Shown here one piece after another: positions 41,519-50,017 of a DNA stretch of 57,059 bases. Made by a program: the position numbers and the translations under genes. This DNA comes from an uncultured Coriobacteriaceae bacterium (GTDB lineage: Bacteria; Actinomycetota; Coriobacteriia; Coriobacteriales; Atopobiaceae), in the NCBI GenBank assembly GCA_902777325.1, contig CACYTH010000030.1:1-57059 (forward strand). Reading direction: 5' to 3'. The notes beneath the pieces were generated by a model, which made no database searches, had not been told where the DNA came from, and saw only the letters and a list, made by a program, of their open reading frames with translations. How positions within the stretch are numbered: the stretch's first letter is position 1; every line of letters starts with the position of its first letter.

Positions 41519-42406
41519 TCAGCTGGTCGATGTAGGGCGGATGAGACAGGTGATGAGGCCGCAGCCGATGCCAAAGACCAGCTTGCCGCGCTTGGTTGCC
41601 GGGCAGGTGGAGTAGTCGGTTGCCATGTAGATGGCTCCAAGCACCAGACCACCCGAGAGCAGCTGGGCGACGACGTCCTTGCCCGCCAGCAGGCTGAGCA
41701 CGGCCACCGTTCCCATGTAAGCCACGGGGATGTGCCAGGTGATGACAGGACGGTAGAGCAGGAAGACCATGCCCAAAAGCAGCGCCGCCGCGCTCGTCTC
41801 GCCCAGCACGCCCGCATGTATGCCCAGCATCAGCCGCAGGTACGAATGCGGTTGCGCCGAGGCCGCCAGCGGCGTGGCGGAGCTTGTGAGGTCAAAGGCC
41901 GCCTGCTCGGGCATGAGCATGGACGATGGGACGAAGTTGGTCATGGCCACCGGGAAGGCCACGGCCAAGAAGATGCGCCCCACGATGGCGGGGTTGGCAA
42001 AGTTCTTGCCGATGCCGCCAAAGAGCTCCTTGGTCATGATGATGGCCACGAAGGCCCCGACGACCACCATGTAGAGCGGTAGCGTGGAGGGCACGTTAAA
42101 GGCCAGGAGCAGGCCCGTGACGGCAGCGGACAGGTCGCCGATGGTCTGCGGGGCCTTGCGCCAGCGGCACCACAGGTACTCAAAGCCCACGCAGGACGCG
42201 ATCGACGTGGCAATGATCAGCGCCGCATGCCAGCCAAAGTTGACGAGGGCCATCACCGTGGCCGGAGCCAGCGCCACAAGCACGTCGCGCATGATGATGT
42301 GGGTGGTCACCGCACTGGAGATCTGCGGCGCCGGACGCAGTACCAGGGGATTGTTGGCGGGGTTGTCCAGATTGACAGGTTCGTCGTGCTTCTTGAAAAG
42401 TGCCAT
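41519..42406 (-). CDS. rnfD: Rnf complex membrane subunit D, C-terminus lost by deletion/frameshift
   Basis: As read, 295 residues. The protein is a normal RnfD through LVFGIGCGLITCLIR: VLRPAPQISSAVTTHIIMRDV near the start, the flavin-attachment region DLTSSATPLA, and NPAIVGRIFLAVAFP. It then ends out of frame in PTSTS. The missing tail is visible in another frame down to 41439 (YIDQLTPNIPVGGEAI..). About 20 family residues (the GGYPEG... last-helix segment) are absent between LIR and YID, so roughly 60 bases are deleted and the frame is shifted. A working Rnf complex would be doubtful unless this is a sequence error. GGGAGGCG precedes the ATG. Confidence 0.88.
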   Translation of the reverse strand: MALFKKHDEPVNLDNPANNPLVLRPAPQISSAVTTHIIMRDVLVALAPATVMALVNFGWHAALIIATSIASCVGFEYLWCRWRKAPQTIGDLSAAVTGLLLAFNVPSTLPLYMVVVGAFVAIIMTKELFGGIGKNFANPAIVGRIFLAVAFPVAMTNFVPSSMLMPEQAAFDLTSSATPLAASAQPHSYLRLMLGIHAGVLGETSAAALLLGMVFLLYRPVITWHIPVAYMGTVAVLSLLAGKDVVAQLLSGGLVLGAIYMATDYSTCPATKRGKLVFGIGCGLITCLIRPTSTS

Positions 42407-42408
42407 TG

Positions 42409-43755
42409 CTATCGCCTCCCCTTTGCCTTGCGCTGCTCGGCACGCAAAAGCGCGCGGGCAAGATGGGTGGACTGCACGAGCGGCTGCTTGGAGGGGCACA
42501 CGTACGAGCAGGTGCCGCACTCCACGCAGAGGTCAGCCATCAGCTCGTCCAAACGGGCCGTGTCGCGGTTGATGTAGGCCTTGTGAATCTCGATGGGAGA
42601 CAGGCGGATGGGGCAATGGTCGATGCAGCGGCTGCACTTGATGCAGGCCGTCTGGCGCGGGACCACCGGCCCGTTGACGCCAAAGGCCAGAAGGCCGCAG
42701 TTCTGGCGCACTACGGGCACGTCGAGCTCGACCTGCGTGGTGCCCATCATGGGTCCGCCGATGATTACCTTGCGCGGACCGGGAGCACAGCCGCAGTACT
42801 CAAGAATCTCGGAGATGGGCGTGCCCACGTACACCTCGAGGTTCTGCGGACGCGCGATGGCGTCGCCCATCACCGTCAGGCGGCGCTTGGTGAGCGGCAT
42901 GCCCGTGCGCAGGTAGCGTCCGATCTCGCTCATGGTGGTCACGTTGAAGAGCAGCGCGCCCACGTCGGTGAGATGTCCGCCGCGCGGCACCGAGCGGCCC
43001 GTCACGTTGCGCAGGATCACGCGGCTGGCGCCCTGCGGATAGCGCGCGGGCAGCTCGAAGACGTCGATGCGCGGGTCGTCTGCCGCCATCTGACGCAGCA
43101 GCTCGATGGCACGCGGCTTGTTGTCCTCGATGCAGATGAGCGAGCGCGGCACGCCGGAGAAGTCGAGGCAGGCCTTGATGCCCTCGAGAACGGTGTCGGC
43201 ATGCTCGACCATCTCGCGGTAGTCCGTGGAGAGGTAGGGCTCGCACTCCGCGCCGTTGACCAGCCAGGTGTCGATGGTGCTGAGATCGGTGTTCATCTTT
43301 GCCCAGGCAGGGAAGCCGGCACCGCCCAAACCCACGATGCCGCTGTGCTTTAGCGCCTCCACCAGGCTCGCGAAGTCGGTGACCTCGGGCTTCTGCACGG
43401 ACTCGTGCACGGTCTGCTCGCCGTCGGGCTCGATGACCACGGCCTCGTCCGACCAGCCGTTGGAATAGTGGACCTGACGGATCTCCCGCACGATACCCGA
43501 CACGGGCGAGTAGATGTCGCACGTCAGCCGGGCATCGGAGTGGCCGATGAGCTGGCCGACCTCTACCTGTTGTCTGCGCTTGACCTGCGGAACGCACGGA
43601 GCACCCACATGCTGCTGCATGGGCAGCATGACCTTGCTCGGAAGCGGCATGACCGTCGTCTCCTGCTCGGCCGTCGCCTTGTTGTGCGGGATGTGAATTC
43701 CCTTGAGTTCCACAGAGCGCCGGCGCGAAATCGCGCCACCCCCTAAGCGCTCCAT
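42409..43755 (-). CDS. rnfC: Rnf complex subunit C (NADH dehydrogenase)
   Basis: 448 residues. It is NuoF-like, with the glycine-rich NADH/FMN region GIVGLGGAGFPAWAKM and NGAECEPYLSTDYR. Two C-terminal [4Fe-4S] motifs follow: CIKCSRCIDHCP and CVECGTCSYVCP. RnfC reduces NAD+ at the cytoplasmic face. It is the first gene of the operon; the start was placed at MERLGGG with AGGAGAGG upstream. An in-frame ATG 12 codons earlier lacks a site. The N-terminal extension GGAISRRRSVELKGIHIPHNK is typical of the family. Confidence 0.95.
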   Translation of the reverse strand: MERLGGGAISRRRSVELKGIHIPHNKATAEQETTVMPLPSKVMLPMQQHVGAPCVPQVKRRQQVEVGQLIGHSDARLTCDIYSPVSGIVREIRQVHYSNGWSDEAVVIEPDGEQTVHESVQKPEVTDFASLVEALKHSGIVGLGGAGFPAWAKMNTDLSTIDTWLVNGAECEPYLSTDYREMVEHADTVLEGIKACLDFSGVPRSLICIEDNKPRAIELLRQMAADDPRIDVFELPARYPQGASRVILRNVTGRSVPRGGHLTDVGALLFNVTTMSEIGRYLRTGMPLTKRRLTVMGDAIARPQNLEVYVGTPISEILEYCGCAPGPRKVIIGGPMMGTTQVELDVPVVRQNCGLLAFGVNGPVVPRQTACIKCSRCIDHCPIRLSPIEIHKAYINRDTARLDELMADLCVECGTCSYVCPSKQPLVQSTHLARALLRAEQRKAKGRR

Positions 43756-43904
43756 ACCATCCTCTCCTATGAAGTTGCGCGTCCGCCCCACGCAGGGACG
43801 AGACGCTCCTCTCGCTTGTTCGAATATCTATCTTAGCCGCTAACCGACTCTTTTCCCATACGTAACAGTACGGTCGGGGTGTGGGAGCGGTGAGTATGCA
43901 AAGA

Positions 43905-43932
43905 GCCGGCCAGCTACGACGAGCTGACCGGC
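43905..43932 (-). terminator. terminator after flavodiiron gene
   Basis: GCCGGCCAGCT pairs with AGCTGACCGGC (one mismatch). On the minus strand it is followed by CTCTTTGC, a weak T-run. The remaining gap to rnfC (43756-43904) has no clear promoter. Confidence 0.6.
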
Positions 43933-43959
43933 CCTACCAGAGGGATGTCCCCCGCCTCT

Positions 43960-45123
43960 TTAGAACTGTGCGGCAAGCTCCTCGGCAAGCGCGTCGATCT
44001 GCGCGCGGGAGTCGTCGTTCAGAGAGCCCTTGACGGTCACGCTGTGCTCGGCGAACGTGATGTCCTTGCACTGCTCCATCATGGGGCGCATGCCCTTGAT
44101 GGCCGCGGGCATCCACGAGCCGTTCTCCACGAACGCCACGGTGCGGTTCTGGAAGTCGTGGTCGACCAGGTGGTGGATGAAGGCGTGCATGGCCGGGAAG
44201 ACGCCGCCGCAGTAGGTGGTCGTCGCGAGCACCAGATGCCCGTGACGGAAGGCATCCTCGACCGCCTCGGCCTGATCGTCACGCGCGAGGTCGGTGACCA
44301 CCACGCGCGGGCAGCCCTTCTCCTCGAGGGCCTTGGCCAGAAGCTCGACGGCCTCCTTGGTGTGGCCGTAGACGCTGGTGTAGGCGATCACGACGCCGGC
44401 GGTCTCCACGCCATAGCTGGACCAGGTCTGGTACTGGCCGATATAGTGCTCGAGGTTCTCGGTGAGGATGGGGCCATGCAGCGGGCAGATAGCCTGGACG
44501 TCGAGCTTGGCGACCTTCTTGAGCACCGCCTGGACGTTCTTGCCAAACTTGCCGACGATGCCAAAGTAGTAGCGACGGGCCTCGCAGTCCCAGTCCTCCT
44601 CCACGTCGAGCGCGCCAAACTTGCCAAAGGCGTCTGCCGTGAAGAGCACCTTGTCAGTCTCGTCGTAGGTAAAGATGACCTCGGGCCAGTGCACGTTGGG
44701 GGCGGCGACAAAGCGCAGCTCCTTGGTGCCCAGGGAGAGGGTGCTGCCCTCCTTGACGACCATGTTGCGGCCCTCGAACTTGGTGCCAAAGTAGTTGAGC
44801 ATCATGTTGAAGGCGCCCATGCTGGCCACGATCGTGGCCTCGGGATAGCGCTCGGCGAAGGCCTGGATCGAGCCGCTGTGGTCGGGCTCCATGTGCTGCA
44901 CGATGAGGTAGTCCGGCTGGCGGCCGTCAAGGGCGGCGTCGAGCTTGCCCATCCACTCGTCCACAAAGTTGCCGTCCACGCCGTCCATGACCGCGATCTT
45001 GCCGCCGTCGACGAGGTAGGAGTTGTAGGCCATGCCGTTGGGCACGATGTACTGGCCCTCGAAGAGGTCCAGCTGGTGGTCGTCGACACCGACATAAAGG
45101 ATGCCATCTGCAATCTGCTGCAT
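43960..45123 (-). CDS. A-type flavoprotein (flavodiiron protein, FprA-like)
   Basis: 387 residues. The metallo-beta-lactamase-like domain carries the diiron ligands H77-x-E79-x-D81-H82 (QHMEPDHSG), NVHWPE, FTADAFG and CPLHGP. The C-terminal flavodoxin domain starts near 250 with YTSVYGHTKEA and has TTTYCGGVFP. Flavodiiron proteins reduce O2 to water or NO to N2O using electrons from rubredoxin or F420-like donors and protect anaerobes; which substrate is preferred cannot be told. There is no rubredoxin domain. Start MQQIADG with GGGAGG upstream. It precedes the Rnf operon on the same strand but is separated by a hairpin. Confidence 0.93.
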   Translation of the reverse strand: MQQIADGILYVGVDDHQLDLFEGQYIVPNGMAYNSYLVDGGKIAVMDGVDGNFVDEWMGKLDAALDGRQPDYLIVQHMEPDHSGSIQAFAERYPEATIVASMGAFNMMLNYFGTKFEGRNMVVKEGSTLSLGTKELRFVAAPNVHWPEVIFTYDETDKVLFTADAFGKFGALDVEEDWDCEARRYYFGIVGKFGKNVQAVLKKVAKLDVQAICPLHGPILTENLEHYIGQYQTWSSYGVETAGVVIAYTSVYGHTKEAVELLAKALEEKGCPRVVVTDLARDDQAEAVEDAFRHGHLVLATTTYCGGVFPAMHAFIHHLVDHDFQNRTVAFVENGSWMPAAIKGMRPMMEQCKDITFAEHSVTVKGSLNDDSRAQIDALAEELAAQF

Positions 45124-45278
45124 GGTGCCTCCCTTTCTTTGGAAACGTTGCATCTATGACAGGATACCCCACCGCTACGACATTGGCAGCCCTCGCAACA
45201 CGTCACAGATATTGTGCGAACGCGACAGGTTCCTCGTTCTCTTGCGCGGGCATGGCTCAGGCGGGCCTACGCCATCCG

Positions 45279-45530
45279 CTACTCCGGGATGAGGCTCTCG
45301 AGCGTCTCGAACAGGTCCTCCGGCTCGACCGGCTTGGAGAGGTGCGCGTTGAGGCCAGCCTGCAGGCTGCGCTCCACGTCCTCGTCAAAGGCGTTGGCCG
45401 TAAGCGCGATGATGGGGATCTCGGCTGCGTCCTCGCGGTCCATGGCGCGAATCGTCCGCGTGGCCTCGAGGCCATCCATCTCGGGCATGCGCATGTCCAT
45501 GAGAATCGCATCGTAGTATCCCGGCTCGTG
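45279..45530 (-). pseudogene. 5'-truncated response-regulator receiver domain
   Basis: About 83 residues match the last two thirds of a CheY-like receiver, probably the C-terminus of a hybrid histidine kinase: [21 protein letters not shown] (phosphoacceptor Asp in LMDMRMP), IIALTANAF and [15 protein letters not shown], ending at a normal stop. The first part of the fold, with the acidic pair, and any kinase are missing. Upstream the sequence becomes that of the divergent acetyltransferase gene, where the junction falls. No start codon or ribosome site fits. Confidence 0.75.
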
Positions 45531-46022
45531 CTCAGGCAACTCGTCGACACCGACGTCCCCGCGCTGGAGGAGCTGGTGGCAAGCGAGCGCGTCTACCGTT
45601 ACCTGCCCACCTACCTCTTTGAGAAGCAATTCGACGACATGCACAAGATGATCCGCGAGCTCTATGGGTCGTGCTTCCCCGCCAAGGAGTCACTCATCTT
45701 GGGAGTCGAGGTGCCAGGCGACGGCAGCATCTGTGGACTGGCGGAGTACTACGGCCTGCGCGACGACGCGCACAAGATCAGCGTGGGCTACCGCTTTCTG
45801 GAGCGCAGCTGGGGCCGCGGCGTGGCGTCAAAGACCGTGCACCTGATGGTCGAATACCTCTACACGCAGACCGACACGCAGATCATCACGGCAAGCACGA
45901 TGATTGAGGACCTCGCCTCTGCGCGCGTCCTGGAGAAGAACGACTTCATCAGGACCGCGCGCGGCGTCGAGGAGGACTGGGGCTACGACCAGCCCACCAT
46001 CGCCGACAAGTGGTTCTGCTGA
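45528..46022 (+). CDS. GNAT-family N-acetyltransferase
   Basis: 164 residues if read from GTG 45528, giving [27 protein letters not shown]. The GNAT core is recognisable: [38 protein letters not shown] (the acetyl-CoA loop corresponds to [10 protein letters not shown]) and [19 protein letters not shown]. It resembles RimJ-type enzymes that acetylate protein N-termini or antibiotics; the substrate is unknown. The proposed start sits exactly where the receiver remnant begins on the other strand and has no ribosome site, so the native upstream region may have been lost. The next in-frame ATG would remove about 37 residues of the fold. Confidence 0.7.
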   Translation: MLRQLVDTDVPALEELVASERVYRYLPTYLFEKQFDDMHKMIRELYGSCFPAKESLILGVEVPGDGSICGLAEYYGLRDDAHKISVGYRFLERSWGRGVASKTVHLMVEYLYTQTDTQIITASTMIEDLASARVLEKNDFIRTARGVEEDWGYDQPTIADKWFC

Positions 46023-46043
46023 GACAGGTCCAAGTGCCGGCCG

Positions 46044-46973
46044 TCAGTTGGACCGCGGGGTCATCCGATAGCGGAACACCTCGTGAATCTCGTGGTCGTA
46101 CCCGTCATAGAAGCCGGTTGGCATGCCAAGGACGATGCGCGCACCACGGTTGTACAGCACCAGCATGTGCCCGTCATCGGTAAACGTGAGACCTTCGATC
46201 TCCCCCTGTAGGGTCACGTCATCGAGCGTGCGCTCGAGCGCAACGGTGCCATGCGTCGCATCTCTGGGCAGCGTCACGCGATACACGTGATCGGGCTCGC
46301 CTTGGTCCGCGTCGCCATCGTCAGCCGTCAGGAAGAGCGACCCCTCGTGATAGGCGACACCTTGGATCCACTGCGGGCTGGCGTGAAGCTGCGCGCGTCC
46401 CAGATACGCGCCGGTCTCGAGGTCATAGCGGTAAAGGTAGCGTCCCGTCGCCGTCCATGCGCACATCCAGACAACGCCCGCGTCGGGGTCAACCGCTATG
46501 CCGCTGCACTCGTCCTGCCCGCTCTCGGGGTCGAAGGGGAATGTTCTCTTGAGCTCGAGCGTCTCGCCATCATAGACCGCAATCTGAATATTGGAGGCCT
46601 CGCCGTCAAGAAAGAGCTCGACTCCGGCATACACCTCGCCCTGCCAGACGTCGATGTCTCCTATGTGGTTGACCTCGTGCTCGTAGCCCACGTCAAACGG
46701 CGCGTCGTTAGTGGCAAGCAGCTTACCCTCGGCATCGTAGCGGCTAAGGGTCGCAGAGCCGCTCACCCAGACGTTCTCCCCCTCGGCGGCTACTCCCTGC
46801 CGGCCGTCCACCTCGTGTACATCTTCCAGCTCGTATGAGTAGGCTGGCAGCAGCTGCGCCGCGTCATCCTCGGGGCGGTCTGAGTTTGGAGTCGCAGGCG
46901 CTTGGCTGGCAGGAGCCGCGCATCCCCCAAGCGCGAGCACGAGGGCCAAAGCAAGGGCATGTCTTGGACTCAT
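46044..46973 (-). CDS. lipoprotein, probable beta-propeller
   Basis: 309 residues. A lipoprotein signal (ALALALVLALGGC, Cys18) is followed by an acidic Pro-rich linker and repeated blade-like segments (GENVWVSGSATLSRYDAEGKL, GEVYAGVELFLDGEASNIQIAVYD, GVVWMCAWTATGRYLYRYDLET, GSLFLTADDGDADQGEPDHVYRV). The pattern of W/Y-rich strands with YD turns suggests a six- or seven-bladed propeller exposed on the cell surface. No enzyme motif is visible. AAGGAG lies upstream of MSPRHAL. The nucleosidase gene is 27 bp upstream on the same strand, so they are probably an operon. Confidence 0.75.
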   Translation of the reverse strand: MSPRHALALALVLALGGCAAPASQAPATPNSDRPEDDAAQLLPAYSYELEDVHEVDGRQGVAAEGENVWVSGSATLSRYDAEGKLLATNDAPFDVGYEHEVNHIGDIDVWQGEVYAGVELFLDGEASNIQIAVYDGETLELKRTFPFDPESGQDECSGIAVDPDAGVVWMCAWTATGRYLYRYDLETGAYLGRAQLHASPQWIQGVAYHEGSLFLTADDGDADQGEPDHVYRVTLPRDATHGTVALERTLDDVTLQGEIEGLTFTDDGHMLVLYNRGARIVLGMPTGFYDGYDHEIHEVFRYRMTPRSN

Positions 46974-47000
46974 GATTCTCCTTATGGCTTCTAGCTGCAC

Positions 47001-47723
47001 CTACGAGCGCGCACTGACCATTGCCAGCACCGCGCCAGCGCACTCGCGCGCCGCCTCGGCCTGGAACTGCTCAAAGGTCATGTCGTCACTGTCGTCGGAT
47101 ATCGCACGGATGATGACGTAGGGCACCTGGTTGAGGTGGCAGACCTGCGCGATTGCGGCACCTTCCATCTCGGCGCAGAGGCCCCCGAACGTCGAGGTGA
47201 TGGCCTCGGTCTGCTCCTTCGTGGCTATGAACTGGTCACCGCTGCACACGCGTCCCTCGAGCACCATGGAGGCAGGGGCCGCCTGTCGAACGGCTGCCAC
47301 GGCCTGCCTGCGCAGCTCTTCGTCTGCGGGGAAGGCAAAGAGCCCCGTGTAGGGGATCTCTCCCCTCGCAAAGCCGATGGGACTCACGTCAAAGTCATGC
47401 TGGACCGCATCGGTCGACACCACGAAGTCGTTGATGGTCAGCTCGTCGGAGAGGCTGCCGGCCACCCCCGTGTTGATGACGCAGCCCACCCCAAAGCCGC
47501 TGATGAGCGTCTGCGCACAAATGCCGGCGTTGACCTTGCCCATGCCGCACTGCGCGACAACCACCTCGGTGCCGTCAATCGTGCCCGCGGCAAACTCCAT
47601 ACCTGCGACGACCGTAACCTGGACGGCATCCATTGCTTCCCTGATGGCAGCAATCTCGCTCTGCATCGCACCTATAATGCCCGTGGCCTTTGCCGCTGCG
47701 CGCCCATCAGACGCATGTCCCAT
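47001..47723 (-). CDS. mtnN: 5'-methylthioadenosine/S-adenosylhomocysteine nucleosidase
   Basis: 240 residues of the Pfs/MtnN family. It has GIIGAMQSEIAAIREAM, a phosphate-binding-like region CGMGKVNAGICAQTLI, NTGVAGSLSDELTINDFVVSTDAVQHDFDV, the substrate-binding EMEGAAIAQVC (Met-Glu pair) and the catalytic Asp in RAISDDSDD. It removes adenine from MTA and S-adenosylhomocysteine, recycling methyl-group waste and feeding autoinducer-2 precursors. The start was placed at ATG 47723; three GTG/GTC codons upstream are in frame. AGAGGTGG lies before it. Confidence 0.93.
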   Translation of the reverse strand: MGHASDGRAAAKATGIIGAMQSEIAAIREAMDAVQVTVVAGMEFAAGTIDGTEVVVAQCGMGKVNAGICAQTLISGFGVGCVINTGVAGSLSDELTINDFVVSTDAVQHDFDVSPIGFARGEIPYTGLFAFPADEELRRQAVAAVRQAAPASMVLEGRVCSGDQFIATKEQTEAITSTFGGLCAEMEGAAIAQVCHLNQVPYVIIRAISDDSDDMTFEQFQAEAARECAGAVLAMVSARS

Positions 47724-47903
47724 CACGACCACCTCTTCCCAGCCCTCAGGCTCTCAAGACTCCTCGCGCCAACAGTGCGGCTGCCCTGCCATGCACTATA
47801 CGATACCTTGGGTAGCGCTTGTTATCGGTCTTTGCAGCGCGACGTTGCGTGCAAGCCGCTTAGTACCATGTGGGTACGGACCCCAAAGCAGCGGAGGCGA
47901 CGG

Positions 47904-48539
47904 TTGGCAAGCAGCGATTGGACGAAGCGCTATCACCAGCTTGTGATGAACATGAACGCCTTTCGGCCGATGGACGAGGAAGAGCGGCGGCGCGACTGGC
48001 GCTATGCGCTGGTGATCGTGACGTTTTTGGTGATCATCCCCATGCTGGCGTTTATCCCCTACATGGTTACGGGATCGCTGCTCGTCGGCCTCTCCATCGT
48101 GGTCGCGTCGATGGGAGTCGCCCTGGCCATCGGCATGCATACGCGCCACCGCATATTCAGCGACTTCTTCTGCGTGGACGATGCGCGTCCGTACGTTGAG
48201 CTGCACGAGCTCAGCGACCGTACGCTGTTCGAACGCCTTTGCGACGAGCGAGCGCTGGCGTTCAGGTGCAGCTTTGAGGTCGAGTCGCTGACGCTCATCT
48301 ACGACTGGCTGGTTGCGCGCGAGGCACTCGATAAGGGGGAGAAGATCCAGGCATACCGGCTAGATAGGCAGGACTTCATGCGAGTGCTTGGAGGCAGCGT
48401 CGAGCCTAGCTTTGGCCTTCTCGTCATCCCTTACGGCGCGCTGCACCTCCCCAAGAAGCAGGAGTTGCGCTTTGCGAGCGAGCTCCCCGTCATGGGCGGA
48501 GCCTGGCTAGGCAATGCTGAGAATGTTGGCGAAGCCTGA
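47904..48539 (+). CDS. two-helix membrane protein, unknown function
   Basis: 211 residues from TTG 47904, chosen because GGAGG lies seven bases upstream. An in-frame ATG 12 codons earlier (47868) has no such site. After a charged N-terminus two adjacent helices are visible (ALVIVTFLVIIPMLAFIPYMV and LLVGLSIVVASMGVALAIGM). A soluble C-terminal domain of about 130 residues follows (YVELHELSDRTLFERL to GGAWLGNAENVGEA). No family is recognised. Its 3' end overlaps the STAS gene on the opposite strand by 33 bp. Confidence 0.65.
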   Translation: MASSDWTKRYHQLVMNMNAFRPMDEEERRRDWRYALVIVTFLVIIPMLAFIPYMVTGSLLVGLSIVVASMGVALAIGMHTRHRIFSDFFCVDDARPYVELHELSDRTLFERLCDERALAFRCSFEVESLTLIYDWLVAREALDKGEKIQAYRLDRQDFMRVLGGSVEPSFGLLVIPYGALHLPKKQELRFASELPVMGGAWLGNAENVGEA

Positions 48540-48803
48540 ATCGTCAAAGAGCTCCATTATCTCAGGGCGCACGTTGACGACGAGCATGGAACCCTGCTTT
48601 GCCATGCGCTTTTGCAAAACCAGAAGCAGGCGCAGGCCCATGCTCGACACGTAATCTACTTGGGCGAGGTCGACTACCAGCGAGCTCACGCCATCGAGCT
48701 GCGGCTTTAGCTCATCCTCGAGCTCGGTAGAGGTCTTGACGTCGAGGCGCCCATAGACTCGCACGGTCAGATGGTCGCCGTCTCGGATAATCTCATGGCT
48801 CAT
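48507..48803 (-). CDS. STAS-domain anti-anti-sigma factor-like protein
   Basis: 98 residues forming a complete STAS domain. After VRVYGRLDVKTSTELEDEL comes SLVVDLAQVDYVSSMGLRLLLVLQKR, where Ser54 of VSSMG aligns with the phosphorylated serine of SpoIIAA. In this family a GHKL kinase phosphorylates that serine to free or trap a sigma factor. Single-domain GHKL ATPases occur in this window (18998, 21802), but a link is speculative. GAGGG lies upstream of the chosen ATG. It is 25 bp downstream of the hypothetical gene at 48829 and probably co-transcribed. Confidence 0.85.
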   Translation of the reverse strand: MSHEIIRDGDHLTVRVYGRLDVKTSTELEDELKPQLDGVSSLVVDLAQVDYVSSMGLRLLLVLQKRMAKQGSMLVVNVRPEIMELFDDSGFANILSIA

Positions 48804-48828
48804 CGCGCACCCGCCCTCTCTGCTCTTG

Positions 48829-49260
48829 CTAGCCCTCGTGGATGGTCCCGTCCGGCTCGGCCCACTGGTGATGGAACTCGAGCGAGGGTATCTCGTCGGG
48901 CACCCTGACTGCCACCTGGTACTCATCCTCGTAGACGATCTCTCCGGGGTCGTTGGTGTAGACCACGTAGAAGGGGTGATGGTAGCGCTCGAGCAGCCAC
49001 ATGGCGGGCGTGATCATGCGCATCATCTCGTCGGAGTTCTCGCACTTGAAGAAGCAGACGACGCGCTCCTTGTTCATGCATGGCTCCGGGAACGGCAGCA
49101 CCTCCGCAAACCACGAGTCGATCTCCTTGAAGAGGGCCTGGTCCTCCTCGTCCATGACGTCCTGCTGGATGAGCTTCCAGCACATGCTGAAGATGCCGGC
49201 ACCCTCCCCGGTGTTGGCGGCCCGCTCGCGGCCCTGGATGCGCACATACTTGAACTTCAT
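48829..49260 (-). CDS. conserved-looking small protein, unknown function
   Basis: 143 residues, soluble, no signal peptide or helix. Notable are IFSMCWKLIQQDVMDEEDQALFKEIDSWF, a cysteine pair context ERVVCFFKCEN and an aromatic stretch RYHHPFYVVYTNDPGEIVYEDEYQV. I recognise no domain. AGGGGG lies seven bases before the ATG. The operon with the STAS gene suggests a role in the same stress or signalling pathway, but nothing proves it. Confidence 0.65.
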   Translation of the reverse strand: MKFKYVRIQGRERAANTGEGAGIFSMCWKLIQQDVMDEEDQALFKEIDSWFAEVLPFPEPCMNKERVVCFFKCENSDEMMRMITPAMWLLERYHHPFYVVYTNDPGEIVYEDEYQVAVRVPDEIPSLEFHHQWAEPDGTIHEG

Positions 49261-49483
49261 GGCAGCCCCCTGTGCCTATGGTCAGAACCTTCTTTCCATC
49301 CATGATACGTGCCAGAGCACGTCGACAGCTCTTTCCTTCCGCACAAGGGACGTGAAAGGGAACGGAAGGCCAAAACAAATCGTTATGGGCGTCTAACGGC
49401 GCACATGGGGGCATACTCACTGTTGTCAGCAGGGCAGACGCCCTGCGAGTGACAAGGTTTACGCTTGAAAGGAGCGTGCCACC

Positions 49484-49876
49484 ATGGACGAGATCAAGAA
49501 CGAGGCTCTGGCAGCAGAGCGAATGATTGAGCAGATCGAGGCCAACCAAGCCAAGAAGGCGCAGCGTAATGCGGAGCGTGCAAAGGAGGTAGTCGAGGCC
49601 GAGGCGCATGCGCAGGAGGTCGCCTCTCATATCGCCGCTGGCGACGTCGTAAACAGCCGCGTGTCCGAGCCCGTGACGAGCGACTCCGCGTTCGACCCGG
49701 CAACCGAGGCTGAGGCTGGTGCGCGCATGATCGACTCGCTCCTTGCAAAGCAGGCAGAGCGTGCCGCCAAGCACGCCCGTAAGGTCGCCGAGTACAACGA
49801 GCAGGTGCTCGAGGAGGCCAAGGCTGCTGCCAAGGTCACCGAGTGCGTGAAGAGCAGCACAGGGCACCTCAAGTAG
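49484..49876 (+). CDS. coiled-coil Ala/Glu/Lys-rich small protein
   Basis: 130 residues, almost entirely charged and Ala-rich. Two similar helical blocks (AERMIEQIEANQAKKAQRNAERAKEVVEAEA and GARMIDSLLAKQAERAAKHARKVAEYNEQ) look like an internal duplication with an (A)ERMI.QI / ARMIDSL start. There is no signal or membrane segment. GAAAGGAG lies upstream of the ATG. Function is unknown. It is followed by a strong terminator. The 223-bp region upstream (49261-49483) contains small hairpins only. Confidence 0.65.
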   Translation: MDEIKNEALAAERMIEQIEANQAKKAQRNAERAKEVVEAEAHAQEVASHIAAGDVVNSRVSEPVTSDSAFDPATEAEAGARMIDSLLAKQAERAAKHARKVAEYNEQVLEEAKAAAKVTECVKSSTGHLK

Positions 49877-49930
49877 GACGAGCACTATAACGCACGTGCG
49901 GCCTTGCGCTGAGTGCAGACCGCAAGACGA

Positions 49931-49978
49931 AAGGGCTGACCGGTGAACGGGGAGACTCCCGTCCACCGGTCAGCCCTT
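49931..49978. terminator. strong bidirectional terminator
   Basis: AAGGGCTGACCGGTG pairs with CACCGGTCAGCCCTT, with an inner ACGGGGAGACTCCCGT hairpin. It is followed by TTA on the plus strand and preceded by A residues usable on the minus strand; it sits between convergent genes. Confidence 0.88.
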
Positions 49979-50017
49979 TATGCATGCGCTGCCCGATGCA
50001 GCAAGAGAAGCCGGAAC

